Source of the DNA: SZUA-36 sp963753105
GTDB lineage: Bacteria > Pseudomonadota > Gammaproteobacteria > Xanthomonadales > SZUA-36
Assembly (NCBI GenBank): GCA_963753105.1
Contig: CAVWBD010000001.1
Coordinates: 992,001 to 1,056,000 of the forward strand
Length of the DNA: 64,000 nucleotides
Reading direction: 5' to 3'
Below are positions 1 through 8,219 of the stretch, in pieces (the stretch's first letter is position 1; every line of letters starts with the position of its first letter). Both the position numbers and the translations under genes were made by a program. The notes below the pieces were generated by a model. That model was given only the letters and a program-made list of their open reading frames with translations. It did no database searches and was not told where the DNA came from.

Positions 1-218
1 GTCGCCAACAGGTGCAGGTCGTGGTTGCCGAGACTGACGCTGACGGATTGCCCCAGGCTCCTGAGCAGTTTCAGCACCTGCAGGGACTGCCCACCACGAT
101 TGACCAGGTCGCCGCACAGCCATAAATCGTCATTTGCCTGGTCATAATTGATTTTCTGCAGCAAAGCCTGCAGGGAATCATAACAACCCTGGATATCGCC
201 GATCAGGTATGTGGACAT
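1..218 (-). CDS. apaH: Symmetrical bis(5'-nucleosyl)-tetraphosphatase ApaH, N-terminal part
   Basis: ApaH hydrolyses diadenosine tetraphosphate to two ADP in the cytoplasm. Reading the minus strand from the ATG at 216-218 gives MSTYLIGDIQGCYDSL, then the metallophosphatase signatures GDLVNRG and GNHDLHLLA. These are the GDxxG, GDLVxRG and GNHD metal-binding motifs of the PPP-type phosphoesterase fold. Only about 72 residues are inside the window; the rest of the gene (family length about 270-280) lies beyond base 1. It follows apaG with a 17-bp gap and is the last gene seen of the minus-strand run surA-pdxA-rsmA-apaG-apaH, which is the standard gammaproteobacterial order. Identification is firm; the partial state is due to the window edge. 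Confidence 0.93.
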   Translation of the reverse strand, partial: MSTYLIGDIQGCYDSLQALLQKINYDQANDDLWLCGDLVNRGGQSLQVLKLLRSLGQSVSVSLGNHDLHLLA

Positions 219-235
219 TTGTTACTGGAACCCGC

Positions 236-601
236 TTAATGCAAGGGTGCATCCGGGCTGTGCAATGTGAACTCCGGGATCTCGGCGCGGAATGAATGAC
301 CGTCCTCGGTGACAAAACCGTATGAACCGCGCATGGAGCCCATCGGCGTCGGGATCAGTGCACCGCTGGTGTAGCTGTAGGATTTGCCCGGTGCCAGTTC
401 CGGGTTTTCGCCGATGACGCCCTCACCGATCACCTCTTCGACCGAGCCGTCCGCGTGGGTGATGATCCAGTGGCGGTTGCGCAGCGTAATGTTGTGCTCG
501 GATTGGTTGGTGATGGATATCGTGTAGGCAAAGGCAAACTTGTCCTCGTGTTGGCCGAGGAACTTGGGTTGTGCGATGACGTGTACGGGTATTTTCATCA
601 A
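236..601 (-). CDS. apaG: ApaG (CorD) family protein
   Basis: This 121-residue protein matches ApaG, a small immunoglobulin-like beta-sandwich protein (DUF525) of about 125 residues. Its role in bacteria is poorly defined; mutants have been linked to Co2+ resistance and Mg2+ efflux. Visible family features are the central TNQSEHNITLRNRHWIITHADG, read here in two parts as TNQSEHNITL and RHWIITHADG, then VIGENPELAPGKSYSYTSG and the MGSMRGSYGFV segment near residues 87-97. Two consecutive ATG codons (601-599 and 598-596) leave the exact start open; MKIPVHV is the likelier start. It lies 18 bp downstream of rsmA and 17 bp upstream of apaH, so it is almost certainly cotranscribed with both. Confidence 0.95.
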   Translation of the reverse strand: MMKIPVHVIAQPKFLGQHEDKFAFAYTISITNQSEHNITLRNRHWIITHADGSVEEVIGEGVIGENPELAPGKSYSYTSGALIPTPMGSMRGSYGFVTEDGHSFRAEIPEFTLHSPDAPLH

Positions 602-619
602 CAGACCCTGCTATCCTGG

Positions 620-1411
620 TTACGCCCCCCGCGCATGATACGACAGACTTCGCGCGAGTGTGGCAAATTGCGACAGGCTGAGTTGTTCGGCCCGGCAGGC
701 AGGATCAATACCTGCCGCGCTGATTTGCTCGGCCGTGAACAGCTTGCGCAGGCTGTTGCGTATTGTTTTGCGGCGTTGGGAAAAGGCTGCTGCGACAACA
801 CGTTCAAGGTCTTTCAACGATCCTGCGTCAGCCCTGGGTGCTGCCAGGGGGGTAAGACGCACGATGCTGGAAACTACCGCGGGCACGGGTGAGAAACTTT
901 CCGGGGCCACGTCGAACAGCGGGGTGACGTCACAGCGGTAAGCGGTCATGACCGAGAGCCGTCCGTAGGTGCGGCTGCCCGGGGAGGCCGCCATGCGGTC
1001 CACGACTTCTTTCTGCAACATGAAATGCATATCCCGGATCTGCCGGTGCCATTGCAATACGTGGAAAATCAGCGGTGTTGATATGTTGTACGGCAGGTTG
1101 CCGATCAGCCTGAACGGGCGCCCCCCGGTAATGTCTGCCAAATCGGCCTTGAGGGCATCACATGCATGGACGGTGACATTTTCATGGTTGGAGAATTGAT
1201 CCTCCAGCCTGGCCACCAGGTCCCGGTCAATTTCGACCAGGTGCAGTTCGGCGCCGCTTGCCAGCAACGGGCGTGTCAGTGCCGCCTGGCCCGGACCGAT
1301 CTCTACCAGTAAATCCGATGCCTGTGGTGCAATACAGGCAACGATACGTTCAATCACCCGGTCATCGTGCAGAAAATTCTGACCAAAGCGCTTGCGTGGC
1401 CGGTGTTTCAT
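620..1411 (-). CDS. rsmA: 16S rRNA (adenine1518-N6/adenine1519-N6)-dimethyltransferase RsmA (KsgA)
   Basis: RsmA dimethylates two adjacent adenines in the helix 45 loop of 16S rRNA, using S-adenosylmethionine, late in 30S assembly. The 263-residue product has the usual length (about 270) and all family marks: the KRFGQNFLHD start, the SAM-binding VEIGPGQAAL at residues 36-45, the acidic LVEIDRDL, and the motif IV NLPYNIS near residue 105 that holds the target adenine. The C-terminal helical domain includes SQRRKTIRNSL. It sits 33 bp downstream of pdxA and 18 bp upstream of apaG in a compact minus-strand operon. Nothing looks damaged, in contrast to lptD upstream. Confidence 0.97.
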   Translation of the reverse strand: MKHRPRKRFGQNFLHDDRVIERIVACIAPQASDLLVEIGPGQAALTRPLLASGAELHLVEIDRDLVARLEDQFSNHENVTVHACDALKADLADITGGRPFRLIGNLPYNISTPLIFHVLQWHRQIRDMHFMLQKEVVDRMAASPGSRTYGRLSVMTAYRCDVTPLFDVAPESFSPVPAVVSSIVRLTPLAAPRADAGSLKDLERVVAAAFSQRRKTIRNSLRKLFTAEQISAAGIDPACRAEQLSLSQFATLARSLSYHARGA

Positions 1412-1444
1412 CGGCTGTGCATTACCGGTTTACCGACAGCCTGG

Positions 1445-2419
1445 TCACTGGCACATACCCTGTGCCACGACCACTGCGCTGTACAGGCTGGAGGCATCGG
1501 CCAGGTTTTGCCCGGCGATATCCAGCGCGGTGCCGTGATCTACCGATGTACGGATGAATGGCAGACCCAGGGTGATGTTGACCGACCGGCCAAACCCCGC
1601 GTGCTTGAGCACCGGCAATCCCTGGTCGTGATACATCGCGACCACGGCATCGCAGCGAGCCAGCCGTGAAGGGGTAAACGCGGTATCGGCCGGGACCGGC
1701 CCGGTACAGTCGATATCGTCTGCCCTGCAGTCATCGATTGCCCGCTGGATAATCGAGCCGTCTTCACCACCCAGGTGACCACCTTCCCCGGCGTGCGGGT
1801 TCAGACCCAGTACCTGGATCACCGGCTGGGGGATGCCGAAACGGGCGCGCAGCTCCGCATGCGTGATACGGATGGTCTCACGGACGTTTTCAAAGCTGAT
1901 GGCATCGGGAACATCACGCAACGGCAGGTGCGTCGTCACCAGCGCGACACGCAGCTTGTCCACCGCCAGCATCATGACAACTTTTTTCAGCCCGGCCAAC
2001 TCCGCCAGCAGTTCGGTGTGGCCGCTGAAAGTGATCCCGCCATCGTTGATCACGCCCTTGTGAACCGGTCCGGTAACCAGTGCGGCAGCATGACCGGCAC
2101 GCACCAGCCTGACAGCCGACCTGATCGTGTCGACAACGTAGCTTGCATTCGCCGGGTCGGGTTGGCCGGGCTTGACGGCTGCACCCAGTGGCAGGGGATA
2201 GCAGCTGAGTTGGCCTGCGGTAACGACTTCTCCGGGTTGCCACGGCCTGATGTCGGTATCCATGCCCAGTTGTTCTGCTGCTGCTGCCAGCAAACCGGGA
2301 TCGGCGATGGCCAGCAAGCGCAACTCGGGATGTTCATGGGCCAGGCGTATGACACATTCCGGGCCGATACCCGCAGGTTCACCCGGGGTCAACGCGAGTA
2401 CGGGGATGTCCCTGATCAT
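1445..2419 (-). CDS. pdxA: 4-hydroxythreonine-4-phosphate dehydrogenase PdxA
   Basis: PdxA oxidises 4-phosphohydroxy-L-threonine with NAD(P)+, forming the precursor that PdxJ condenses to pyridoxine 5'-phosphate (the DXP-dependent vitamin B6 route). The 324-residue product is close to the Escherichia coli length. It begins LALTPGEPAGIGPE and carries the three metal-site segments expected of the family: SGHTELLAE, LNPHAGEGG and MYHDQGLPVLKHAGFG. The TGPVHKG substrate loop is also present. The start ATG at 2417-2419 lies about 50 bp downstream of the surA stop, and rsmA follows after 33 bp, so surA-pdxA-rsmA form the classic operon. No irregularity is visible. Confidence 0.96.
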   Translation of the reverse strand: MIRDIPVLALTPGEPAGIGPECVIRLAHEHPELRLLAIADPGLLAAAAEQLGMDTDIRPWQPGEVVTAGQLSCYPLPLGAAVKPGQPDPANASYVVDTIRSAVRLVRAGHAAALVTGPVHKGVINDGGITFSGHTELLAELAGLKKVVMMLAVDKLRVALVTTHLPLRDVPDAISFENVRETIRITHAELRARFGIPQPVIQVLGLNPHAGEGGHLGGEDGSIIQRAIDDCRADDIDCTGPVPADTAFTPSRLARCDAVVAMYHDQGLPVLKHAGFGRSVNITLGLPFIRTSVDHGTALDIAGQNLADASSLYSAVVVAQGMCQ

Positions 2420-2423
2420 TTGT

Positions 2424-2456
2424 TAGGCCCTGTCAACACTCACCAAATCACTGCGG
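2424..2456. repeat. Possible solitary, degenerate terminal repeat of the MITE-like element
   Basis: The short surA-pdxA spacer contains AGGCCCTGTCAACACTCACC followed by AAATCACTGCGG. This resembles the outer end of the repeat at 18623-18890 read on the minus strand (AGGGCCTGTTAACACTATCC, then AGATCGCTGCGT). About three quarters of the positions agree by eye. No second end and no internal part of the element is present nearby. It could be a solo relic or chance similarity. Confidence 0.3.
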
Positions 2457-2467
2457 CGGTGCCCTGG

Positions 2468-3754
2468 TCAGGAATCCAGCCTGATCTCGACGTAGGCCTC
2501 GTCACGCATCTCCTGCAGGAATTTTTCAACCTCGATATCCGTCTTTTGCTGTCGCAGGTTGTTGGCCGCCGCGTTACGAATTGCCTCTTCCGAGTAATCC
2601 TTGTCCCGTGTGCCAAGACGTTCGATGATGTGCCACCCTTTCTCGGTCTGGAATGGCTCGCTGATTTCACCATCCTGCAAGCCCTCGAGGGTCTGTGCAA
2701 AACGTTCGCCATAGCTCTGCGGCATGAACCAGCCGAGATCACCACCGAGGTTGGCGCTGGTCACGTCATCCGAGTATTCCCGGGCCAGGGCTTCGAAATC
2801 TTCGCCGTCATTCAGCCGGCTGTGTATGTCTCGTATCTGCTCCATGGCCTGGCGGGGCCCCACGAGATCGGTGACCTTGATCATGATGTGACGGGCTTGG
2901 AATTCCGTCAGCACGACCTTGCTGCGGTCGCGGTAGTCGTTGACCTTGACGATGTGGAAACCGGCCGGGCTGCGGATCGGCGTGGTGATCTGTCCCGCAC
3001 GCAGGTTCTTGATGGACTCGGAAAACACGACGGGCAACGAGTTCAGGTCACGCCAACCGACCAGACCACCTTCCAGGGCCTCCTGGCCGCCGGAGTAACT
3101 GATCGCGGCCGCGGCAAAATCCAGGCCTTCCTGCAATTGCTCGTAAACATTGTTGGTCGTGGCTTCCTGGGCTGCGATCTGCTGCGGAGTGGCGCCTTCC
3201 GGAAGCGCGATCAAAATGTGCGAAATATTGTATTCGCCAGTCTGGAAATGGTCCGAAGCCAGCAGGATGTCAATCTCTGTCTCGGTAATCGGGTCCATGC
3301 TGTTGATGACGCGCTGACGCAAGCGCTCGGTCATCATTTCCTCGCCGATGTTCTGACGGAATTCGGCAAAGTCCTCGCCATCAGCCTCGATGACCTGGCG
3401 CAATTGCATCAAGGACATCTGGTTCTGTTGCGCCAGTCTCAACATGGCCTGGTCAATATCGGCATCGCTGATGCGGATACCGGTCTGGAAGGCACGTTGC
3501 AGTTGCAGGCGACGGACAATCAGGCGCTCCAGCACCTGCTTTTCCAGCAGATGTGTGGGTGGCAGGTCACCGCCCTGCTGGCGAATCCTGTCCACGATAC
3601 CGTTGATGGCGAGATCGAGTTCGCTGCGCAGGATGATGTCGTCATCGACCACTGCAATGATGGAATCAATCGGTACAGTGTCCTGTGCTTGTAACGGGGG
3701 CGTTATCGCGCCTGATACCAGGCCAATACATATCAGCCATATAAAAATTCTCAT
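2468..3754 (-). CDS. surA: Periplasmic chaperone and peptidyl-prolyl isomerase SurA
   Basis: SurA escorts unfolded outer-membrane proteins, including LptD, through the periplasm. The start chosen is the ATG at 3752-3754, which begins the signal peptide MRIFIWLICIGLVSGAI with likely cleavage after LQAQ. This gives 428 residues, the same as the E. coli protein. Longer in-frame starts upstream would precede the signal peptide and are unlikely. The N-terminal chaperone module (about residues 20-160) is followed by two parvulin domains, the first around NISHILIALPEG and GGLVGWRDL, the second around ARHIMIK and GGDLGWFMP. It lies downstream of lptD and upstream of pdxA on the same strand, as in most gammaproteobacteria. 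Confidence 0.96.
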   Translation of the reverse strand: MRIFIWLICIGLVSGAITPPLQAQDTVPIDSIIAVVDDDIILRSELDLAINGIVDRIRQQGGDLPPTHLLEKQVLERLIVRRLQLQRAFQTGIRISDADIDQAMLRLAQQNQMSLMQLRQVIEADGEDFAEFRQNIGEEMMTERLRQRVINSMDPITETEIDILLASDHFQTGEYNISHILIALPEGATPQQIAAQEATTNNVYEQLQEGLDFAAAAISYSGGQEALEGGLVGWRDLNSLPVVFSESIKNLRAGQITTPIRSPAGFHIVKVNDYRDRSKVVLTEFQARHIMIKVTDLVGPRQAMEQIRDIHSRLNDGEDFEALAREYSDDVTSANLGGDLGWFMPQSYGERFAQTLEGLQDGEISEPFQTEKGWHIIERLGTRDKDYSEEAIRNAAANNLRQQKTDIEVEKFLQEMRDEAYVEIRLDS

Positions 3755-3881
3755 TTGGGACTGTCTCCAGAATTCTGTCATTTTTGAATACCGGATCATT
3801 TTAACCCATACCAGCGCTAAACGAAGTACGAATGGGAAATGATGCGGGATTGTGCTTTTTACGCTATGTGGTCCGATGTTG

Positions 3882-6084
3882 CTATTCAACCAGGTCATAA
3901 AACAGCGGGGAGGTGCGGCGGCCGACGTTGCCCAGGCCCTTCAGGACCAGTTGCAGGTAAACCGCATCGCGGTGATCGCCCTCGTTGTTCCTGAGGAAAC
4001 GCCTGGCGACCAGCCGCAGGCCCCAGCAGCAACTCTCGTATTCAAACCCGGCCTCGGCCGCCAGCAGGTCGGAATCCTGCAGGGAATAATTGACCCGCCC
4101 CATGACCAGCCACCTGTCGTTGATGGGCTGGTAAAAACGCAGGTCGAACTGGTCCAGGCTGTCACGCCTGAAGCGGTACTCGGCGCCCAGGCGCCGCCCG
4201 CTCTTCGCGGTATGCGTGATGCCCAGGATGGCCACATCGACTTCGCTGTTCTGCCAGTCCCACTGCGCGGCAATACGGCTGCGCAAGCCTGCGGGTCGGA
4301 TGCAGGACAAACTCGGCGATGAACGGCGAGGCACTGTCATCCAGTTGTTCATCGTAGCCCCGGTACCATGACCTGTTGGATTTTCAAAGTAGGCTATCTG
4401 GCCAAAGCTCAGGCTCCACAGTTCGCGTCCGGCCCGGTTATCAAAGGAGCGCGTAGTCAGCGCCAGGGTCAGCTGGTTGGCATCCGATTGCCGGTCAGCG
4501 CCGGTAAAGCGGTTGTAATGGAACAACTGGCTGAACCCGAATGTAAACGGCGCCGAATCAAAATCGGGGAAGTCCTCCTGGTCCTTGTAGGGCACGTAAA
4601 GATAAAAAAGACGCGGTTCCAGGGTTTGCATCCTGCCCTTGTCACCATCACGTTGCAGGAAAAGGCCGGTGTCAAAACTGAGGATTTCAGTGCCACGGCT
4701 GGGTGAGGTATCACCCGCCTGCCCGCGCCAGTCCAGGTCATAGGAAGTGAAACGGTAACCGATACCCGGTTTCACGTATCCCCAGTCGGTACCGATGTTC
4801 CACTCGACCATGGGCAACAGGTCGAGACGCGAACCGGTAACCCCTACCTCGCGGTCAAAGTAAACCAGTTCCGAGTCCAGGCGCAGTCTGAGGCCCTGGA
4901 GGCCCAGTGGCCGGTCGAAGTCGAAAGCGATACGTGGCAGGCGGCGGTACGGTTCGTTGGTGGCGATGACCGAACTGTCAACGACCTGGAAATCATCGGC
5001 TATGAGCGAAAAATTCCAGTAGTGGCCGCCACCATGGATACCTGCCTTGCTGCGTAAATACTGTCTCGACGCTGCTGCCAGGCTGTTGGCAAAATCCTGG
5101 AAATACTGGTCGTCGCTGACCCGGTCGAACACGAAGGCGGTGCGCCAGCGTTTACTGAGACGCGCGCCGTGAACAAAACGGTAGTGGTAGCGCAGGTCGC
5201 GGGTTTTCTTGTCGCTCGGCAGCCAGTCGAAGTTCAGTGATCCACCGGTACGGCGGGTTATGACACGGTATTCACCGGTGATCATGGCTCCCCGGTCCGT
5301 GAAATAGCGTGGCACAATGGTCGCATCCTGGTTGGGGGCAATGTTCCAGTAATAGGGAATACTGAATTCAAAACCATTGTCATTAGCGCTGCTGAAGGCC
5401 GGGTATAGAAAGCCGCTCTTGCGCCGGTCGTCGATTGGGAATGTCATGTAAGGCAGGTACAGGATCGGGATATCAAAGAATTCCAGCTTGGCGTGCCTGG
5501 CTTCGCCAACGCCGCTCTCGAAATCCAGCTCCAGTTCTTTTGCGGTCAACACCCATTCCGGATTGTCTCCCGGGCAAGTCGTGAAATACAGTTCCCGCAG
5601 CAGCGAGTGATTGCCGGAGTCCAGCAGTATTTCCGAGGCGTTGCCTTTCGCGCTGGAGCCTGTCAACCCGTAGTCGACATCCGGTGAAACGGCCGCTTTC
5701 ATCGTCAAAATTGTAAAATGCGTTGCTGCCGGCGATGTGTAGAACAGAATCCCGGTATGTCACAGCGCCAGGCATGGTGACGGTCTTGTTGCCAGGGTCA
5801 TAACGCAGCAGGTCGGTGGTCAACACCTGGTCTGCCCGCTTCAATTCCACCTCGTTCCGGGCTTCAGCCGGCCCGGTCTGGCTGGCATCGAATTGGTAAG
5901 CCTGGAGATAGAGGGGCGCCTGGCTGCGGTCCGGCATTTCCCTGAGCATCGGGGCCAGGCTCGGACCGGGGCAGGTAAGTGTGTGGTCCTGTTCTTCTGC
6001 TGCATGCACAACGGCCTGGAACGACACCAGGACGACCATGATGGCGGCTAGCAGGATTAATTTTCTTGAAAAGGTCCGGGTCAC
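3882..6084 (-). CDS. lptD: LPS-assembly protein LptD, interrupted by three single-base frame changes
   Basis: LptD is the outer-membrane beta-barrel that, with lipoprotein LptE, inserts lipopolysaccharide in the outer leaflet. A GTG at 6082-6084 starts a signal peptide (FSRKLILLAAIMVVLVSFQA) and the OstA-like domain (YDPGNKTVTMPGAVTYRDS). Near 5685 the frame must shift to continue into DYGLTGSSAKGNAS and the barrel. Between about 4370 and 4285 the sense protein again lies in another frame, which reads SWYRGYDEQLDDSASPFIAE, before returning to RSRIAAQWDWQNSEVD. The last two changes compensate each other; the first would truncate the product to about 200 residues. Corrected length is about 734 residues. 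Because lptD is normally essential, assembly indel errors are the simplest explanation, but true lesions cannot be excluded. Confidence 0.88.
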
Positions 6085-6257
6085 AAATTGGCGCCGCGTT
6101 TGAACAGGGTCAGGGCGCGTATTCTACCAAGGGAATCGATTTTCTGGCTCATGATTTTCCAGTGGCCCCGATGCGACACAATGCTCAAGTTGTCACAGAT
6201 CGCTGCGTGAAGCAATGCTTTTGCCCGCTCGCCCCGGGGCGGTATCAAACAGGGGCA

Positions 6258-6662
6258 TTAAGGGCTTTCCTCACTACCCACGAATTTCAGTGCGACCGAG
6301 TTGATGCAATAGCGCTGACCGGTCGGTGGCGGGCCGTCATTGAATATATGACCCAGGTGCGCATCGCAACGCGGGCAAAGCAATTCGATGCGCTGCTTGC
6401 CGTGACTGTGGTCAGGTCGCTGGGCAATTTCTGCCGTATCGAGTTCCCCGTGAAAGCTCGGCCAGCCACAGCCCGAGTGGAACTTGCTTTCAGAACTGAA
6501 CAGCACGTGGTCACAGCAGACACAATGGTAGTGCCCGGCTTCGGTGTGCTCATTGTATTGTCCGCTGAAGGGCGCCTCGGTGCCGGCCTGCCGCGTCACG
6601 CGGTATTGTTCGGCGTCTAGTTGCTGCTGCCACTCCTGTGGCTGTTTGATGATTTTCTTCAT
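6258..6662 (-). CDS. msrB: Peptide-methionine (R)-S-oxide reductase MsrB
   Basis: MsrB reduces the R-epimer of methionine sulfoxide in proteins, with thioredoxin as electron donor. The 134-residue product has both zinc-binding pairs, C47VCC50 and C96PRC99, the family motif GCGWPSF at residues 64-70, and the catalytic cysteine C119 in RYCINSVAL, which is the canonical RYCxNS sequence. The start MKKIIKQPQEW is set by an ATG at 6660-6662; the frame stays open further upstream but contains nothing like MsrB. No signal peptide is visible, so it should be cytoplasmic. It stands alone, convergent with nothing and divergent from the serine hydrolase gene to its right. Confidence 0.96.
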   Translation of the reverse strand: MKKIIKQPQEWQQQLDAEQYRVTRQAGTEAPFSGQYNEHTEAGHYHCVCCDHVLFSSESKFHSGCGWPSFHGELDTAEIAQRPDHSHGKQRIELLCPRCDAHLGHIFNDGPPPTGQRYCINSVALKFVGSEESP

Positions 6663-6782
6663 GATAAGACCTATTGTAAGGGCCAAACTGGCAGAGAACC
6701 ATTTGACCGGCTGAAACGTCTGACCATGATAAAGTCGTAACACCTTTCGTGAAACTATTTTCAATAGAGCCGATTCTGAATT

Positions 6783-7892
6783 ATGAACATATACAAACAA
6801 GCATTCTTTGTGTTGCTGATCCTGTTTCTTGGCCCGCCCGATGCCGTCTTGGCCAAAGACAACCGTGCTGCGCAGCAGGCCCACAATCTCATGCAGGTAT
6901 TCTTTGATGCAGGTGACAGCCCCGGCCTCGCCGTAGCCGTCGGTCAGGGTGGACAGATTGTCTGGTCCGAAGGTTTCGGCCACGCCGATATCGAACAAAT
7001 GGTGCAAGTGGATCCGGCGCGGACCCTGTTTCGTATCGGCAGTGTCATCAAGCCCATGACAGCGCACGCTGTTGCCCAGCTGGTGCAGGCGGGCAAACTG
7101 GACCTGGACGCGCCCGTGCAAACCTACGTGCCGGATTTCCCGCAAAAACGCGGACCCGTTACGACCCGTCAGCTACTTGCGCACCTGTCGGGTATCCGGC
7201 ACTACCAGGGGGACGAGTTCCTCAATCATGAACCGTTTGAGTCGGTCACTGCGGGATTGGCCATCTTCTGGGACGACCCGTTGTTGCATCTGCCAGGTGA
7301 ACGTTATGTGTACTCTTCCTACGGCTATAACCTGGTCAGCGCCGTGATCGAAGGGGCCTCGGATGAGCTGTACCTGGATTACATGTCGAGTCACGTACTC
7401 GGACCGCTGGGTATGGACGACACCAGGCCGGATTACCTGGCCCAGATCATTCCCGGCCGTGGGCGTTATTACTACCGGGGCAATGGCGAGTTACTGAATG
7501 CCCCGGAAGTCGATAACAGCTACAAATGGGCGAGTGGGGGGTATATCGGCAGCGTGGAAGACCTGGTCCGGTTCGGGCTGGCGCAGATGCAAACGAGCCC
7601 CGTCAATGACACCGTGCGGCGCACGTTCTGGGTGGAACAGACAACCAACGCGGGAGAGAAAACCGGTTACGGGCTGGGCTGGCTTATCAGGACTGATGAA
7701 GACGGACAGCGATGGATCGGTCATGGCGGGGGGTCGGTGGGTGGTACCACCCAGTTCTGGATCAACCCCGAACAGGGTCTTGTGATCGCCATGATCAGCA
7801 ACCTGTCCGATTTCGAGTATGGGAAGATTGTGCCCGCTCTTGGCAGCGTGTTTATGAACCAAGCCGGCATAACCGCAGAACCGACGGAATAG
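6783..7892 (+). CDS. Secreted serine hydrolase of the class C beta-lactamase / penicillin-binding fold
   Basis: This 369-residue protein begins with a signal peptide (MNIYKQAFFVLLILFLGPPD, cleavage likely after VLA). It has the serine beta-lactamase-fold active-site set: S87-VI-K90 in FRIGSVIKPMTA, the tyrosine motif YGYN in VYSSYGYNLVSA, and the C-terminal HGGG in WIGHGGGSVGG, which replaces the KTG of true beta-lactamases. This pattern is that of the broad class C-like hydrolase family, which includes DD-peptidases, esterases and the LACTB proteins, so the substrate cannot be named. A role in trimming peptides of the cell wall is possible. The downstream DUF2007 gene starts 10 bp after the stop, suggesting cotranscription. 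Confidence 0.88.
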   Translation: MNIYKQAFFVLLILFLGPPDAVLAKDNRAAQQAHNLMQVFFDAGDSPGLAVAVGQGGQIVWSEGFGHADIEQMVQVDPARTLFRIGSVIKPMTAHAVAQLVQAGKLDLDAPVQTYVPDFPQKRGPVTTRQLLAHLSGIRHYQGDEFLNHEPFESVTAGLAIFWDDPLLHLPGERYVYSSYGYNLVSAVIEGASDELYLDYMSSHVLGPLGMDDTRPDYLAQIIPGRGRYYYRGNGELLNAPEVDNSYKWASGGYIGSVEDLVRFGLAQMQTSPVNDTVRRTFWVEQTTNAGEKTGYGLGWLIRTDEDGQRWIGHGGGSVGGTTQFWINPEQGLVIAMISNLSDFEYGKIVPALGSVFMNQAGITAEPTE

Positions 7893-7902
7893 TGGATACA
7901 AG

Positions 7903-8136
7903 GTGATCAAGGTTTTCGAAGATTTTGATATCGCACTGGTCGGCCACTACCAGTCAGTGCTGGAGTCCGATGGTATAGCTACCTTCATGAAAAACCGCTT
8001 TGGCACCGCTGGCAGCGGTGAATTGCCATTCGTGGAGGTGGTTCCGCAACTGTGGGTTCTCAATGATGCCGATGAACCTCGCGCCAGGGCGTTAATCGCC
8101 GAGTTGCACGATCCCGGCAATAGCATCAGACCTTGA
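7903..8136 (+). CDS. DUF2007 family small protein
   Basis: This 77-residue protein starts at a GTG (IKVFEDFDIALVGHYQSVLE) and fits the DUF2007 family, short alpha/beta proteins related to the PII-like signal-transducing fold. The typical features are an N-terminal strand, then a helix that ends with ESDGIATFMKN, the proline-rich FVEVVPQLWVL and the terminal ARALIAELHD helix. The family has no settled function; members are often annotated as putative signal-transducing proteins. It lies 10 bp behind the serine hydrolase gene and probably shares its transcript. The GTG start is chosen because it begins the conserved first strand; no ATG is available before residue 29. Confidence 0.8.
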   Translation: MIKVFEDFDIALVGHYQSVLESDGIATFMKNRFGTAGSGELPFVEVVPQLWVLNDADEPRARALIAELHDPGNSIRP

Positions 8137-8219
8137 AACATGGGTTTGTGCTGAATGCGGCACAGCACTGGAGGCGGTCTTTACACACTGTTGGAAATGC
8201 TCAGCCGGGCGTGGGGATG

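Noticed and set aside
1775..3694. A 639-codon open frame on the plus strand, antisense to pdxA and surA
   Set aside because: It is opposite two well-supported genes, has no recognisable domain and reflects high GC third positions of the true genes.
6663..7145. Long N-terminal extension of the msrB frame
   Set aside because: The upstream residues are not MsrB-like and overlap the divergent serine hydrolase gene; MsrB begins at the ATG at 6662.
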